From: Robertkochia sediminum
Lineage (GTDB): Bacteria > Bacteroidota > Bacteroidia > Flavobacteriales > Flavobacteriaceae
Assembly: GCF_016786255.1 (NCBI RefSeq)
Contig: NZ_JADMKT010000078.1
Coordinates: forward strand, 303,829-367,828
Length of the DNA stretch: 64,000 bases
Direction: 5' to 3'
The position numbers were made by a program, and so were the translations under genes. The notes under the pieces were generated by a model. It saw only the letters and a list, made by a program, of their open reading frames with translations. It was not told where the DNA came from and did no database searches. This document shows positions 17,723 to 30,218 of this stretch, in pieces (position 1 is the stretch's first letter; every line of letters begins with the position of its first letter).

Positions 17723-17730
17723 CAAAAATA
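17723..17730 (-). promoter_or_regulatory. -7 promoter element of fabI
   Basis: TATTTTTG on the minus strand, exact match to TAnnTTTG, placing the transcript start about 40 nt before the fabI ATG. No good -33 TTG is visible. Confidence 0.5.
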
Positions 17731-17794
17731 TTGAAATTATTCTTAAAACCTTGAGTGAAGCGCACAATTCTAAGGGCTTGGGCATCGCAAAAGC

Positions 17795-19456
17795 CTATTC
17801 TTTTACGGCCAGTAATTCCTTGGCATGAGCCAGTGCAGAATCGGTCAGGGTCTTCCCGCCCAGCATTTCTGCCAATTCTTCAACGCGTTCCTCATCGCTC
17901 AGTTCCTTGATCCCGGTAACGGTTCGCCCATTGGCCTCTGCCTTAAACACCTTAAATTGCCGGTTACCCCGCGCTGCTACCTGAGGGAGGTGCGTAATGG
18001 TGAACACCTGCATGGAAGCGCTCATTTTTTGCATGATCGCTGCCATTTTGTTAGACACCTCTCCCGACACTCCGGTATCGATCTCATCGAACATGATCGT
18101 AGGGAGCTTCATATATCCCGCCAGCATGGATTTGATCACCAGCATGATCCTCGACAATTCTCCCCCGGAAGCCACCTTCTTAAGTTCATTAAAGCTACCT
18201 CCTTTGTTGGCAGAAAAAAGGAATTCGAGTTCATCCATACCATTAGGTCTGAATTCATCAACCGGTACGATGGCCATATCAAAACGTGCATTGGGCATTC
18301 CCAAGGGCATAAGTGCTGTCTCCAACGCTTTCTTCAGACCGGGGATCACCTCGGTTCTTTTCACCCTAATGGCTTTGGCGGCGGTATGAAGCTCCTCCCT
18401 AAGGGCTGCAACCCTTGCCTCGGCCCTTGCGATCTCCTCGTCAAGTCCTTCGGTGGCCACTACCTTCTCTTCAAGGGCATCTCTGATCTCCATTAGTGTT
18501 TCTACTTCCTGCACCCCATGCTTCTTTTGCAGGTCATAGAGTTGTTGTAACCTGGTGTTTACCTGCTCAAGCAGGGCAGGATCGTCTTCCAAATTCCCCT
18601 CCAGGCCGATCAATTCATTCCCGGCATCATCGAGCTCGAGAAAAACCGATGCTATTCTTCCGGCCAGTTCTTTGTATTCCTCCCCAAAAGAAGCCAGCTT
18701 ATTTACAGCATTCTTAAGGTCGGTAAGTTGGTTAAGGATGCCATATTGCTCTGCTTCGAGCAATTGTGTACCATAGCCTAACTGCTCTTTGATGAGCTCT
18801 ACATTACTCAGGCGTTCGTACGTGCCTTCAAGCTCTTCAAGAAGTCCGGGTTCTAATTTTGCTTCGATGAGCTCATTGAGCAAAAACTGGTTGTAATCAT
18901 GTTCCTTGATGGCCTGCTGTTTCTGCTCCTGCAATTGCATGAGTTGCTTTTCTTCTTTTCTGAAAGCGCGCAGTTTCTTTCTGTAATCCTGAAGCATGCC
19001 ACCCACTCCGGCAACGGCATCGACAAACCTGAACTGAAAATCGTTCTCTGTAAGCCTCAGGGTTTGGTGTTGGGAGTGGATATCTACCAGCTGTTCCCCA
19101 AGTGATGCAAGAACGGTCAGGGTCACTGGGGTATCATTAATAAAAGCCCTTGATTTTCCACTAGGCAGGATCTCTCTCCTGATAATTGTTTGCTCCTCAT
19201 AATCGAGATCTTCTTGCGCAAAGAATTCTGCCAGTTCGTAACCACGTACGTCAAAGGCTGCTTCCAGAACACATTTTGACTCCGGGTCCCTGAGACTGTT
19301 CAGGTCGGCTCGCTTCCCCAGGATCAGGGAGAGTCCGCCTAGGAGAATGGATTTTCCGGCCCCTGTTTCACCGGTTATGGTGATAAATCCCCCATCGAAA
19401 TTCACTTGAAGTGTATCGATAAGGGCATAATTCTTAATACTTAGAGATCTTAGCAA
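17795..19456 (-). CDS. recN: DNA repair protein RecN
   Basis: A 553-residue SMC-like ATPase acting in recombinational repair of double-strand breaks. The Walker A loop is near residue 30 (GETGAGKSILL), with a long coiled-coil region over about 150-380 rich in Glu, Leu and Lys. The ABC signature (VASGGELSRIMLVIKSML) and Walker B (PTIMFDEIDTGVSG) lie near 430-475. The length matches the family. The gene begins a minus-strand series, but a TAnnTTTG element 18 nt ahead of its ATG suggests it has its own promoter; porD ends 56 nt upstream of it. Confidence 0.96.
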   Translation of the reverse strand: MLRSLSIKNYALIDTLQVNFDGGFITITGETGAGKSILLGGLSLILGKRADLNSLRDPESKCVLEAAFDVRGYELAEFFAQEDLDYEEQTIIRREILPSGKSRAFINDTPVTLTVLASLGEQLVDIHSQHQTLRLTENDFQFRFVDAVAGVGGMLQDYRKKLRAFRKEEKQLMQLQEQKQQAIKEHDYNQFLLNELIEAKLEPGLLEELEGTYERLSNVELIKEQLGYGTQLLEAEQYGILNQLTDLKNAVNKLASFGEEYKELAGRIASVFLELDDAGNELIGLEGNLEDDPALLEQVNTRLQQLYDLQKKHGVQEVETLMEIRDALEEKVVATEGLDEEIARAEARVAALREELHTAAKAIRVKRTEVIPGLKKALETALMPLGMPNARFDMAIVPVDEFRPNGMDELEFLFSANKGGSFNELKKVASGGELSRIMLVIKSMLAGYMKLPTIMFDEIDTGVSGEVSNKMAAIMQKMSASMQVFTITHLPQVAARGNRQFKVFKAEANGRTVTGIKELSDEERVEELAEMLGGKTLTDSALAHAKELLAVKE

Positions 19457-19474
19457 GACTTAAAATTTTATCCC

Positions 19475-19482
19475 CAAATATA
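19475..19482 (-). promoter_or_regulatory. -7 promoter element of recN
   Basis: TATATTTG on the minus strand, exact match to TAnnTTTG, about 18 nt upstream of the recN ATG. No -33 TTG at the usual distance. Confidence 0.45.
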
Positions 19483-19512
19483 AAGGTATTTTACCCTCGA
19501 AAAAAAGAGATT

Positions 19513-20400
19513 TTACTTGATCCTTGACCAGGTATCAGTGTAAAGCGGAGCTATGTTTCCCAGAGTTTCGACCAGCTTGGCCGTATCCATGGCAGGACCA
19601 CCGGAAAAGATATTGGCGATCTCATCAGATTTCGCGTCAAAGAAGGTTTGCAACACGAACGAATTAGGCCTGTTCTGATTCAAACGGGCAAATAAATTCA
19701 TGGAAGCTGCAACAGACCGTTTTCCCAGCATCGGATTTTCTGCCATGTTGTCCATCCCTAGGCGGTGGTAATTATACAGCGCCAAACGGTATTCTCTAAA
19801 GGTATTCGACAACAGGTTATCGGTAAGCTCCCAACGGGTTCGGTTTCCGTCGGTTTGTTGCCAACCTGCAAATCCGCTTCCCTGCGCCAATCCTACGATA
19901 TTCTGCGCCTGCTTGAAGAAGGGTGTTCCCCCTTCTCTTGAAAACGTATCTGCATCGATGCCAAGGATCACGTAGATATAATAGGTAAGCACGGCGGTGA
20001 GGTTCGAATCAAAAACATTAGGATTGAAGAACAACGGCTGAAATTCGACGTAATTAAAACTGAATTGTTTATCGCGGTGATTAAAAACCGGCGATTGGTA
20101 ATTGCTGTTAAACACCTCTCGATTAGACTGTATCTGGAGGGTACCGTTAAAGCTGCTGTTCTCGTAATCGGTAATGGTTAACAGCATGCTGCACTCTATT
20201 CTTTTTTCGGGCTCCACCTGCATGTTGGTCCATCGCGTGCGGTTTACGAAGTCGTTCAGGGAGCGCTCGAGGGTTCTGAAGATCTGCTGATTGGTCTGAT
20301 CTACCTGATCGGAATTTACAATTACGGTGCAGTTAATTTCCTGTGCAAAGGCACAATAACCAAAGATCAGGAATAAAAGGAAGTTAATTCTCTTGAGCAT
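19513..20400 (-). CDS. porD: Type IX secretion system protein PorD (DUF4835)
   Basis: A 295-residue secreted protein of the DUF4835 family, now called PorD, required for type IX secretion in Bacteroidota. A signal peptide (MLKRINFLLFLIFGYCAFAQ) is followed by the family opening EINCTVIVNSDQVDQTNQQIFRTLE. Other family features are the RTRWT segment, the QFSFNYVEFQPL segment and YYIYVILGIDADTFS. It is periplasmic or associated with the outer membrane. The start codon lies inside the end of coaBC (17-nt overlap), so expression is coupled. The coaBC-porD-recN order is conserved in flavobacteria, which supports the call; other T9SS structural genes are not in this window. Confidence 0.88.
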   Translation of the reverse strand: MLKRINFLLFLIFGYCAFAQEINCTVIVNSDQVDQTNQQIFRTLERSLNDFVNRTRWTNMQVEPEKRIECSMLLTITDYENSSFNGTLQIQSNREVFNSNYQSPVFNHRDKQFSFNYVEFQPLFFNPNVFDSNLTAVLTYYIYVILGIDADTFSREGGTPFFKQAQNIVGLAQGSGFAGWQQTDGNRTRWELTDNLLSNTFREYRLALYNYHRLGMDNMAENPMLGKRSVAASMNLFARLNQNRPNSFVLQTFFDAKSDEIANIFSGGPAMDTAKLVETLGNIAPLYTDTWSRIK

Positions 20401-21604
20401 TTAAGCGCAGCAGGATTTGGTTAAAGATATCGGCTGCCACTTCGGTCTTTGACTTCAGGGCAAACGGCACAGACTTTCCGCGGTTATCGATAAAAGTAAT
20501 TTTATTTGTCGGTTTATCAAAACCGGCTCCTTCATCATTTAACGAATTTAACACGATAGCATCAAGGTGCTTGCGCTCGAGCTTCCCTTGTGCATTTTCC
20601 ATCTCATTCTCCGTTTCCAGTGCAAAACCTACCAGGTATTGCCCCTGTTTTGCTTTACCCAGGGATGCCAATATATCTTGTGTAGGCTCCAGGGCGATCT
20701 CCATTTTGGCGGTCTTCTTTTTGATCTTTTGGTCTGCAACCTTTGAAGGACGGAAATCGGCTACTGCCGCCGCCATGACCACAATATCGGTATGGGGATA
20801 GTACTCATGAACCTTTTCGTACATATCTCTGGCCGTTACCACCCTAACCAGGGTAATTTCTGTATTGGCCACTTCAAGATGGGTCGGTCCGGAAATAAGG
20901 GTAACCTCAGCACCCATATCGGCTGCGCAGTGCGCCAGTTCAAAGCCCATTTTTCCGGAGGCGCGATTCCCGATAAACCGCACCGGATCGATGGGTTCAT
21001 GCGTCGGCCCGGCCGTGATCAAGACCTTTTTACCGAATAACGGAGCCTGACGCTTAAGATGATCACAAATAAAAGCAACAATATCATCAGGTTCTGCCAT
21101 ACGCCCCTCACCCACTAGTCCGCTGGCTAGCTCGCCGGTGCCGGCAGGGATCACCGTATTGCCGAAGGATCTTAATTTCTCAAGTGATTTTGATGTGGAG
21201 GGATGCTTGTACATATCCAGGTCCATAGCCGGGGCTACAAAAACCGGACATTTAGCAGAAAGGTATGTGGCCAGCAAGAGATTATCGCAAACCCCATTGG
21301 ACATTTTCGAAAGTGTATTGGCAGTAGCGGGAGCTACCACCATCAGGTCTGCCCATAGCCCAAGGTCTACATGACTGTTCCATACATCGTTCTCATCTTC
21401 TTCATTTACAAAAGATGACAACACCGGATGTTTAGACAATGTAGAAAGCGTTAAAGGGGTAACGAATTCTTTAGCACTCTCCGTCATTACCACTTTAACG
21501 CTTGCTCCGGCCTTGATAAGTGATCTTACCAAAATGGCCGATTTATATGCGGCTATACCACCGGATATTCCAAGTAGAACTTTTTTGCCGCTAAGTATGG
21601 ACAT
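20384..21604 (-). CDS. coaBC: Bifunctional phosphopantothenoylcysteine decarboxylase / phosphopantothenate-cysteine ligase
   Basis: A 406-residue bifunctional enzyme of coenzyme A synthesis. The N-terminal CoaC domain (about 1-190) is a flavin-dependent decarboxylase with GISGGIAAYK, the APATANT motif and the substrate-binding NGVCDNLL loop. The C-terminal CoaB domain (about 190-400) shows KVLITAGPTHEPIDPVR followed by NRASGKMG and the K-rich VADQKIKKKTAK substrate loop. CoaB couples 4'-phosphopantothenate with Cys, and CoaC removes the carboxyl group. It lies 3 nt after rpoZ and overlaps porD, so rpoZ, coaBC and porD are one transcript. Together with coaE nearby, two of the CoA-pathway enzymes are encoded here. 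Confidence 0.96.
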   Translation of the reverse strand: MSILSGKKVLLGISGGIAAYKSAILVRSLIKAGASVKVVMTESAKEFVTPLTLSTLSKHPVLSSFVNEEDENDVWNSHVDLGLWADLMVVAPATANTLSKMSNGVCDNLLLATYLSAKCPVFVAPAMDLDMYKHPSTSKSLEKLRSFGNTVIPAGTGELASGLVGEGRMAEPDDIVAFICDHLKRQAPLFGKKVLITAGPTHEPIDPVRFIGNRASGKMGFELAHCAADMGAEVTLISGPTHLEVANTEITLVRVVTARDMYEKVHEYYPHTDIVVMAAAVADFRPSKVADQKIKKKTAKMEIALEPTQDILASLGKAKQGQYLVGFALETENEMENAQGKLERKHLDAIVLNSLNDEGAGFDKPTNKITFIDNRGKSVPFALKSKTEVAADIFNQILLRLNAQEN

Positions 21605-21607
21605 GCC

Positions 21608-21931
21608 CTACTCTTTTTCTGTGTTTCTGTAATAGATCTTATCGTTAAGCCACTCCTCGATAGCCATGGCATGAGGCTTAGGAAGCTTTTCGTAGAATTT
21701 AGAAACTTCAATTTGCTCCTTATTCTCAAAGATCTCCTCGAGACTGTCGGTATAGGTTGCAAACTCTTCGAGCTTTTCGATAAGTTCCTTTTTAATTTCT
21801 GCATTGATCTGGTTTGCTCTCTTAGCAACCACAGAAATAGCCTCGTAGATATTTTCTGTAGGGGTATCCACCTCATTACGGTTATAAGTAATGGTAGAAA
21901 CCGGTGCTTCAGAATTTCTAAGTTCGCTCAT
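21608..21931 (-). CDS. rpoZ: RNA polymerase omega subunit, Bacteroidota type
   Basis: A 107-residue protein corresponding to the omega subunit annotated between bamD and coaBC in flavobacteria. It contains the omega core IYEAISVVAKRANQINAEI, with the family's arginine-alanine pair, preceded by STITYNR and followed by an acidic helical tail. Sequence similarity to the E. coli subunit is low outside the core helix, so the identification leans partly on gene order. Omega assists assembly of the beta-prime subunit. The gene lies 8 nt after bamD and 3 nt before coaBC. Confidence 0.85.
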   Translation of the reverse strand: MSELRNSEAPVSTITYNRNEVDTPTENIYEAISVVAKRANQINAEIKKELIEKLEEFATYTDSLEEIFENKEQIEVSKFYEKLPKPHAMAIEEWLNDKIYYRNTEKE

Positions 21932-21939
21932 GATCTTCG

Positions 21940-22746
21940 TTATTTACTAAATTGTTCTAATTCACTCTGTATATCGGCCAGCATTTTATCGGCCTCTTCG
22001 CGATAACTACCCTCAGGATAATCCTTTATGAGGGTCTCATAGGTAGCTACAGCGTTATTATATCGCTCTTCCCTCTTACTTAAAATACTGTTCGAGGCAA
22101 GGTTATATTCTGCAAGATACTTATTAAAAAGCGCATCTTCACGGTATGCTGAACCGGGATGATCTTTTAAAAATAACTCAAAAGCCTTTATCGAACCAAA
22201 ATAATCGGATATGGTGTTGTATTGTTTCGCTATTTCAAAAGCTTTCTTATCCAGCTTATTTCTAAGCTCCTGCACCATGGCATTGGCTTCTTCCTGGTGC
22301 TGGGATTGAGGATACGAATTTATAAAAGCCTGCAATCCAGTTAAAGCCTCCCGTGTTAATTCCTGATCCAGACTGTATTTCGGAGCGGTAAGAAACTTAC
22401 TCTTTGCACCCAAAAAAGAAGCTTCTTCTGCTTTTTCACTCTTTGGGTATGACTTCGAAAAACGTTCGAACTGGTAGGAAGACTGATAGTACTGACCTAC
22501 CTGGTAATAACTGTCTGCATAGAAATAGATCAATCGCTCTCCCTGTGGCTTACCAATATAGTTAGGAACGATCTGGTCAAAAAGCCTTAAGGCCTTTCTG
22601 TGATCACCTTCATTATACAGCTTTTCAGCCATATCGTATTTCTGCTTCATATCATCTTCCTTGAGCACTTTCTGATACTCACTACATGAAGACAATAGCA
22701 CAGTGGTCAATATACCGGCAATAAGGGGTAGGTACTTTTTAATCAT
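21940..22746 (-). CDS. bamD: Outer-membrane protein assembly factor BamD
   Basis: A 268-residue lipoprotein of the BAM complex that inserts beta-barrel proteins into the outer membrane. The signal (MIKKYLPLIAGILTTVLLSSC) ends in a lipobox. Five TPR-like helical pairs follow, for example AEKLYNEGDHRKALRLFDQ, AFINSYPQSQHQEEANAM, SIKAFELFLKDHPGSAYREDALF and TYETLIKDYPEGSYREEAD, each with the YP/HP-G/S turn characteristic of BamD. It heads the bamD-rpoZ-coaBC-porD transcript. Its ATG is only 4 nt from a perfect TAATTTTG element, again predicting a leaderless message. Confidence 0.93.
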   Translation of the reverse strand: MIKKYLPLIAGILTTVLLSSCSEYQKVLKEDDMKQKYDMAEKLYNEGDHRKALRLFDQIVPNYIGKPQGERLIYFYADSYYQVGQYYQSSYQFERFSKSYPKSEKAEEASFLGAKSKFLTAPKYSLDQELTREALTGLQAFINSYPQSQHQEEANAMVQELRNKLDKKAFEIAKQYNTISDYFGSIKAFELFLKDHPGSAYREDALFNKYLAEYNLASNSILSKREERYNNAVATYETLIKDYPEGSYREEADKMLADIQSELEQFSK

Positions 22747-22750
22747 CGGG

Positions 22751-22758
22751 CAAAATTA
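22751..22758 (-). promoter_or_regulatory. -7 promoter element immediately before bamD
   Basis: TAATTTTG on the minus strand, exact TAnnTTTG match, with only 4 nt between it and the bamD ATG at 22746. No TTG at -33. Confidence 0.5.
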
Positions 22759-22876
22759 GATAAATATCTTAAAATTAAAAAACTATTTAATCCGTACTAA
22801 AAGTAAAACAGGCAAGTTAAAGTTAAAACAGATTAATACAACTTTAACGCCCGCCTGTATTTTGGCAATTTAGCAT

Positions 22877-22913
22877 AAAAAAAGGCTTTAACAAGGATAT
22901 TGCTAAAACCTTT
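22877..22913 (-). terminator. Intrinsic terminator of the DUF6913-dapA operon
   Basis: On the minus strand a 14-bp stem (arms 22913-22900 and 22894-22881, two G-U pairs) with a 5-nt loop runs into TTTTTTTA. It lies 25 nt past the dapA stop. Confidence 0.8.
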
Positions 22914-22937
22914 CCATGTATTTGTTCATGTCCCGGA

Positions 22938-23828
22938 TCAGGTAAATGCCGTACCTACCTGAAGGTATCTGGAGATCCTGGAACGCAATTCTGAAGTTGC
23001 CACTACCAAAGGGAGGCGAACCTCAGCACTCTCGACAATATCAAGTTGTTCCAGTACCGCTTTGATCCCGGCAGGATTCCCTTCCTCAAAAATAAGATCG
23101 ATAATATCCATGAGATCGTAATGGAGGGCATTGGCCTTCTCGAGATTACCCTCGAGCGCTGCATTGACCATAGCAGTGAACTTTTCGGGAAGTCCTTGTG
23201 CGATAACCGAGATCACTCCTGCCCCTCCGCTAAGCGTCATAGGCAAGGTAAGCATATCGTCTCCTGAGATCACCATAAAATCATCCGGCACACCTTTAAG
23301 CAATCTAAAAGCCTGAACAAGGTCACCCGCAGCTTCTTTAATACCGATGATGTTGCCAAATTTCTCTGCCAGACGAATTACGGTTTCCGGGAGCATATTA
23401 GACCCGGTTCTGCCCGGAACATTATAAAGGATAACCGGCAGTGGGGAGTTCAGGGCTACCTGCTCGAAATGCTTATAAATACCTTCCTGCGTAGGTTTGT
23501 TATAATAAGGAGATACCGATAATACGGCATCGAAACCATTAAGCGCTTCTTTGTTGAGCGCTTTTACAACGGCCGCGGTATTATTACCGCCTACACCCAA
23601 AACAAGAGGCAAACGGCCGGCATTAACCCGAATCACGGTATCCTTCACCAATTGCTGCTCTTCTGCGGTAAGGGTAGCCGGCTCTCCGGTAGTTCCCAAT
23701 ACCACGAGGTAGTCGACACCTCCGGCAACAGCATACTCCACCAAACGCTCCAGTGAGCGCACATCAACACTTAGATCGTGCCTGAACGGTGTAACCAGCG
23801 CTACACCTGTTCCTGTAAATGATTTCAT
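22938..23828 (-). CDS. dapA: 4-hydroxy-tetrahydrodipicolinate synthase
   Basis: A 296-residue TIM-barrel aldolase condensing pyruvate with aspartate semialdehyde, the first committed step of the diaminopimelate/lysine branch. The Schiff-base Lys is in [10 protein letters not shown] (about residue 163), the catalytic Tyr in [10 protein letters not shown] (about 135), and the substrate motif [11 protein letters not shown] near 45. Length and start ([15 protein letters not shown]) are standard. It lies 2 nt after the DUF6913 gene, with which it forms an operon, and is closed by a terminator. DapF, a later enzyme of the same pathway, is encoded near 40 kb. Confidence 0.97.
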   Translation of the reverse strand: MKSFTGTGVALVTPFRHDLSVDVRSLERLVEYAVAGGVDYLVVLGTTGEPATLTAEEQQLVKDTVIRVNAGRLPLVLGVGGNNTAAVVKALNKEALNGFDAVLSVSPYYNKPTQEGIYKHFEQVALNSPLPVILYNVPGRTGSNMLPETVIRLAEKFGNIIGIKEAAGDLVQAFRLLKGVPDDFMVISGDDMLTLPMTLSGGAGVISVIAQGLPEKFTAMVNAALEGNLEKANALHYDLMDIIDLIFEEGNPAGIKAVLEQLDIVESAEVRLPLVVATSELRSRISRYLQVGTAFT

Positions 23829-23830
23829 CC

Positions 23831-24355
23831 TTACAATTTATTTAAGATCCTTAAATACTTTACCAACTCTTTCTGAAACCCCTCCAGATCATTCTCTCCA
23901 ACCATTAGGGTAAGATCATTGATACCGGAATTAGCCTCACCAAGACCTACCTTAAAGGAAGCCCTTGTCAACACCGAAACCAAATGCATCACACTTTCAG
24001 CACCTGAATAATAATTCACCAACAGGTCGTAATCCCGGGTTAAAAACTCCTTTGCTTCAGGCGTCCGGACCGTACCATTAGACTTTACAGAACTTGAAGC
24101 GAACACAGGAATAAGGTAATTCACATTCTTATACACCTTTTCTACGTGCCCCAGGATGTAAACACTGTTGTTGTCTACACCCAAAGCTGATGCCAAATTC
24201 ATTAACGGCTTAAAATCGGAAAGCTTATCGTAATCGATAATGATCGCCAGGGTATTAATCCCCTTTTTATCCGTATTGCCAGGAACCACGGCATTTCCGA
24301 GCTCCTTTTTAATGATTTTATTTATGGCCTTTTCCTTTAAACTCCTGAAAATCAT
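23831..24355 (-). CDS. DUF6913 family protein, function unknown
   Basis: A 174-residue cytosolic protein without signal peptide or membrane segment. It opens with a basic helix ([19 protein letters not shown]) followed by an alternating beta-alpha pattern ([36 protein letters not shown]). This matches the DUF6913 proteins that commonly precede dapA in flavobacterial genomes, as I recall them. The [11 protein letters not shown] and [15 protein letters not shown] segments look like a Rossmann-like sugar- or nucleotide-binding fold, but no catalytic motif is evident. It is the first gene of a two-gene operon with dapA, driven by a well-formed promoter. Confidence 0.7.
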   Translation of the reverse strand: MIFRSLKEKAINKIIKKELGNAVVPGNTDKKGINTLAIIIDYDKLSDFKPLMNLASALGVDNNSVYILGHVEKVYKNVNYLIPVFASSSVKSNGTVRTPEAKEFLTRDYDLLVNYYSGAESVMHLVSVLTRASFKVGLGEANSGINDLTLMVGENDLEGFQKELVKYLRILNKL

Positions 24356-24375
24356 CTATCTTTAAGATTTGGAGA

Positions 24376-24409
24376 CAAAGGTAAAATTTTAATGGTTATC
24401 GTTCTCAAA
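24376..24409 (-). promoter_or_regulatory. Promoter of the DUF6913-dapA operon
   Basis: On the minus strand TTTG at 24409-24406 and TACCTTTG at 24383-24376, 22 nt apart, fit the TTG...TAnnTTTG consensus. The start site would be near 24371, about 15 nt ahead of the ATG. It overlaps the region before the plus-strand nucleotidase gene, so the two promoters face each other. Confidence 0.6.
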
Positions 24410-24421
24410 TTTACAACAGTC

Positions 24422-25186
24422 ATGCGTATTTTTTTGAAACATTTTGTTGTATTTATAACACTTGTAGGTGTTGTAAGTTGCAAGCAAGAAAACAAACATT
24501 TGGAAAAGGTCTCCTGGGAAGAGATCGAAGTTACTGAAGTACTGGAAAAGCCAGACAGCCTGGAGCAATTTGTAGCTCCTTACAGGAAACACCTCGATTC
24601 GGTATTGGCAGAACCCCTGTGCTATGCCCCTACCACCTTATCGAAGAGCGACGGCCAATACAATACAGCCATAGGAAATCTGCTCTGCGATATCATTTAC
24701 GAACAAGGCGCTCCGATCTTCGAATCGCGAACAGGGAAAAAGATCGATATGGTCCTGATCAACCACGGTGGGATACGCGCTGTGATCTCACAAGGCCCCG
24801 TAACCCGCAGAACAGCCTATGAGGTCATGCCTTTTGAAAACACCATCAACGTACTGGAGATAAGCAGCGAGAAACTAAATGAAATGGTTGACTACCTCGT
24901 ACGATCAAATCGCCCGCACCCATTTAGCGGACTCACCATTTCGATCAATGAGAACGGAGAGCTTCTGGAATACAAGGTGAACGGCCGTGATCCCAAAAAA
25001 GGAGACACCTATTTTGTAGCAACCTCCAACTACCTCGCTAACATGGGCGACAATATGAAATTCTTTGGCAACCCCATACAGCGTTATGAATTGGATTATC
25101 TCATTCGCAATGCAATGATCGATTATTTTGAAAAGACCGACACCCTTCGGGCAGCGACAGACAAGCGATTCGCTATTATTAATTAA
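24422..25186 (+). CDS. 5'-nucleotidase C-terminal domain lipoprotein
   Basis: A 254-residue lipoprotein made only of the C-terminal, substrate-binding domain of the 5'-nucleotidase/UshA family. I start it at 24422 (MRIFLKHFVVFITLVGVVSC, lipobox Cys at residue 20) because the ATG at 24392 would put ten extra residues before the signal. Domain motifs include SDGQYNTAIGNLLCD, MVLINHGGIRA, VMPFENTINVLEI, the HPFSGLTISI segment and YFVATSNYLANMGDN, which in full-length enzymes bind the nucleoside. It is followed 12 nt later by the metallophosphatase part of the same enzyme as a separate gene, so the two domains, usually on one chain, are split and in reversed order here. Confidence 0.88.
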   Translation: MRIFLKHFVVFITLVGVVSCKQENKHLEKVSWEEIEVTEVLEKPDSLEQFVAPYRKHLDSVLAEPLCYAPTTLSKSDGQYNTAIGNLLCDIIYEQGAPIFESRTGKKIDMVLINHGGIRAVISQGPVTRRTAYEVMPFENTINVLEISSEKLNEMVDYLVRSNRPHPFSGLTISINENGELLEYKVNGRDPKKGDTYFVATSNYLANMGDNMKFFGNPIQRYELDYLIRNAMIDYFEKTDTLRAATDKRFAIIN

Positions 25187-25198
25187 GCTGAGACCGTT

Positions 25199-26093
25199 AT
25201 GAAAAGAAGAACATTTATAAAACAGACCCTGGCCGGTTCGGTAATTTTAGGATCGGGAGCCCTGGGATGGCAAAGTTGCAAGACCGACCCAAAACAGTAC
25301 CACGTTACCATATTGCACACTAACGATGTACACAGTCATATAGACCCCTTCCCGGCCGACCACGCACAATACGCCAATATGGGAGGAGTGGCAAGACGCG
25401 CTTCCCTTATCGAACAGATACGCCGGGAGAATCCTAACAACCTCTTACTTGATGCCGGAGACATCTTCCAGGGCACACCCTACTTCAACTTCTATGGAGG
25501 AGAACTCGAATTTAAGCTCATGAGCAAACTGGGTTATGATGTAGCTACCCTGGGAAATCATGATTTCGACAACGGCATAGAAGGGTTTTATGCCCAGCTA
25601 CCCCATGCAAAATTTCCTTTTGTAAACGCTAATTACGATTTTTCGAATACGGTACTCGACGGACTCGTATCTCCTTACAAGACCTTTCAAAGAGGAGCCA
25701 TTAAGATCGGTGTGTTCGGATTGGGCATACAGCTCGAAGGCCTGGTAAATTCCAAACACTACAAGGAAACCAAATATTTAGACCCTGTTGAGATATCACA
25801 AGACATGACCCGCATTCTTCGTGAAGAGGAACAATGTGACCTCATCATCTGCCTGTCTCACCTCGGATATGCTTACGAGTCTGATAAGGTAAGTGATCGT
25901 ACCCTGGCCGCTCAAAGCCGCAATATCGATCTGATCATAGGAGGACACACGCACACCTTTATGGAACAACCCGAGATCGTAAAAGACCTGGACGGAGAAT
26001 CAGTTGTGATCAACCAGGCAGGGTGCCATGGTATTCTTGTGGGTCGGGTAGATTTCTTCTTCGAACAGGGAAAGAAAAAAACAGGCGCAGAGG

Positions 26094-26107
<14 letters not shown>
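25199..26107 (+). CDS. 5'-nucleotidase metallophosphatase domain, Tat-type signal
   Basis: A 302-residue calcineurin-like phosphoesterase equal to the N-terminal catalytic domain of 5'-nucleotidases. The two-metal site motifs are complete: LHTNDVHSH, DAGDIFQG, GNHDFDNG, LSHLGY and GGHTHTF. The N-terminus has a twin-arginine signal (MKRRTFIKQ) followed by a hydrophobic stretch and a Cys at residue 27 (GWQSC), suggesting a Tat-exported lipoprotein. With the companion gene upstream it would release phosphate from extracellular nucleotides. It converges with and overlaps by 14 nt the membrane-protein gene on the other strand. Confidence 0.92.
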
Positions 26108-29344
<3,237 letters not shown>

Positions 29345-29348
<4 letters not shown>

Positions 29349-30211
29349 TTTACAGCTTTTATCATTCTGAAATTACCTAACAGATCTTTCCTGAGCTCCA
29401 CTTCAGTAAATCCGGTCTCCCGCAACAAGGCTTCTGTTTCCGGACCAAGATACTGATTGATCTCAAAATAAAGTCGCCCCCCTTTCAATAAATTGGCATA
29501 GGCCAGGGATGCGATCTTCCGGTAAAAGATCAACGGATCGTCATCAGACACAAAAAGTGCCGACCCCGGCTCATGATCCAAAACATGAGGTGCGATCTCT
29601 TCTTTTTCAAGGTTTCTTACATAGGGCGGATTGGACACGATCACCTCGTAAGACGGGTCATCCTCCCGGTCACGAAGATCAGCCAGCGAGGCAACCTCCA
29701 GAATATCCTTTTGCAAAAACCGTACTTCTGCCCCCTGTTCCCTTGCATTTTCACGAGCTACTTTAAGTGCTTCTGTACTCACATCTACGGCATCGATATT
29801 GACCTTTTCAAACGCTTTTGCCAGGGCAATGGCGATACACCCTGACCCGGTACCAATATCGAGTATTGCAGCTCCGGGCACAACACCATCGCCGGTGATC
29901 CAGGCTACCAACTCTTCGGTTTCCTGCCGCGGAATTAAGGTATGTTTATTTACCTGTAAATGCATCCCCCCGAACCAGGCCCTTCCCAAGATGTATTGCA
30001 GAGGCTCATGAGCCAACAATCGTTCAACCACCTGTTGCAGACACAGGAGATCTTCGCTTTCTAAGACTTCTGAACGCCTCAGGCTCATCTCAAAAGGCTT
30101 GTAACCCAGCACTTCGGTTATCATAACCTTACACAAAGAAGAAGCCTCTTCCCTGCCGTAAATAGCAGTAAGCGCTTCGGTAGTTTGACGTTGAAAGGTT
30201 TCGAGGTTCAT
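29345..30211 (-). CDS. prmC: Peptide chain release factor N5-glutamine methyltransferase
   Basis: A 288-residue SAM-dependent methyltransferase that modifies the GGQ glutamine of release factors 1 and 2. The N-terminal helical bundle (residues 1-85) binds the release factor; LIPRQETEELV leads into the SAM site ILDIGTGSGCIAIALA, and the catalytic NPPY motif is at VIVSNPPYVRN. The length and arrangement are standard. It lies 7 nt after the GNAT gene and overlaps the LOG gene by 4 nt. The call is secure. Confidence 0.97.
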
Positions 30212-30218
30212 AGGCTGG

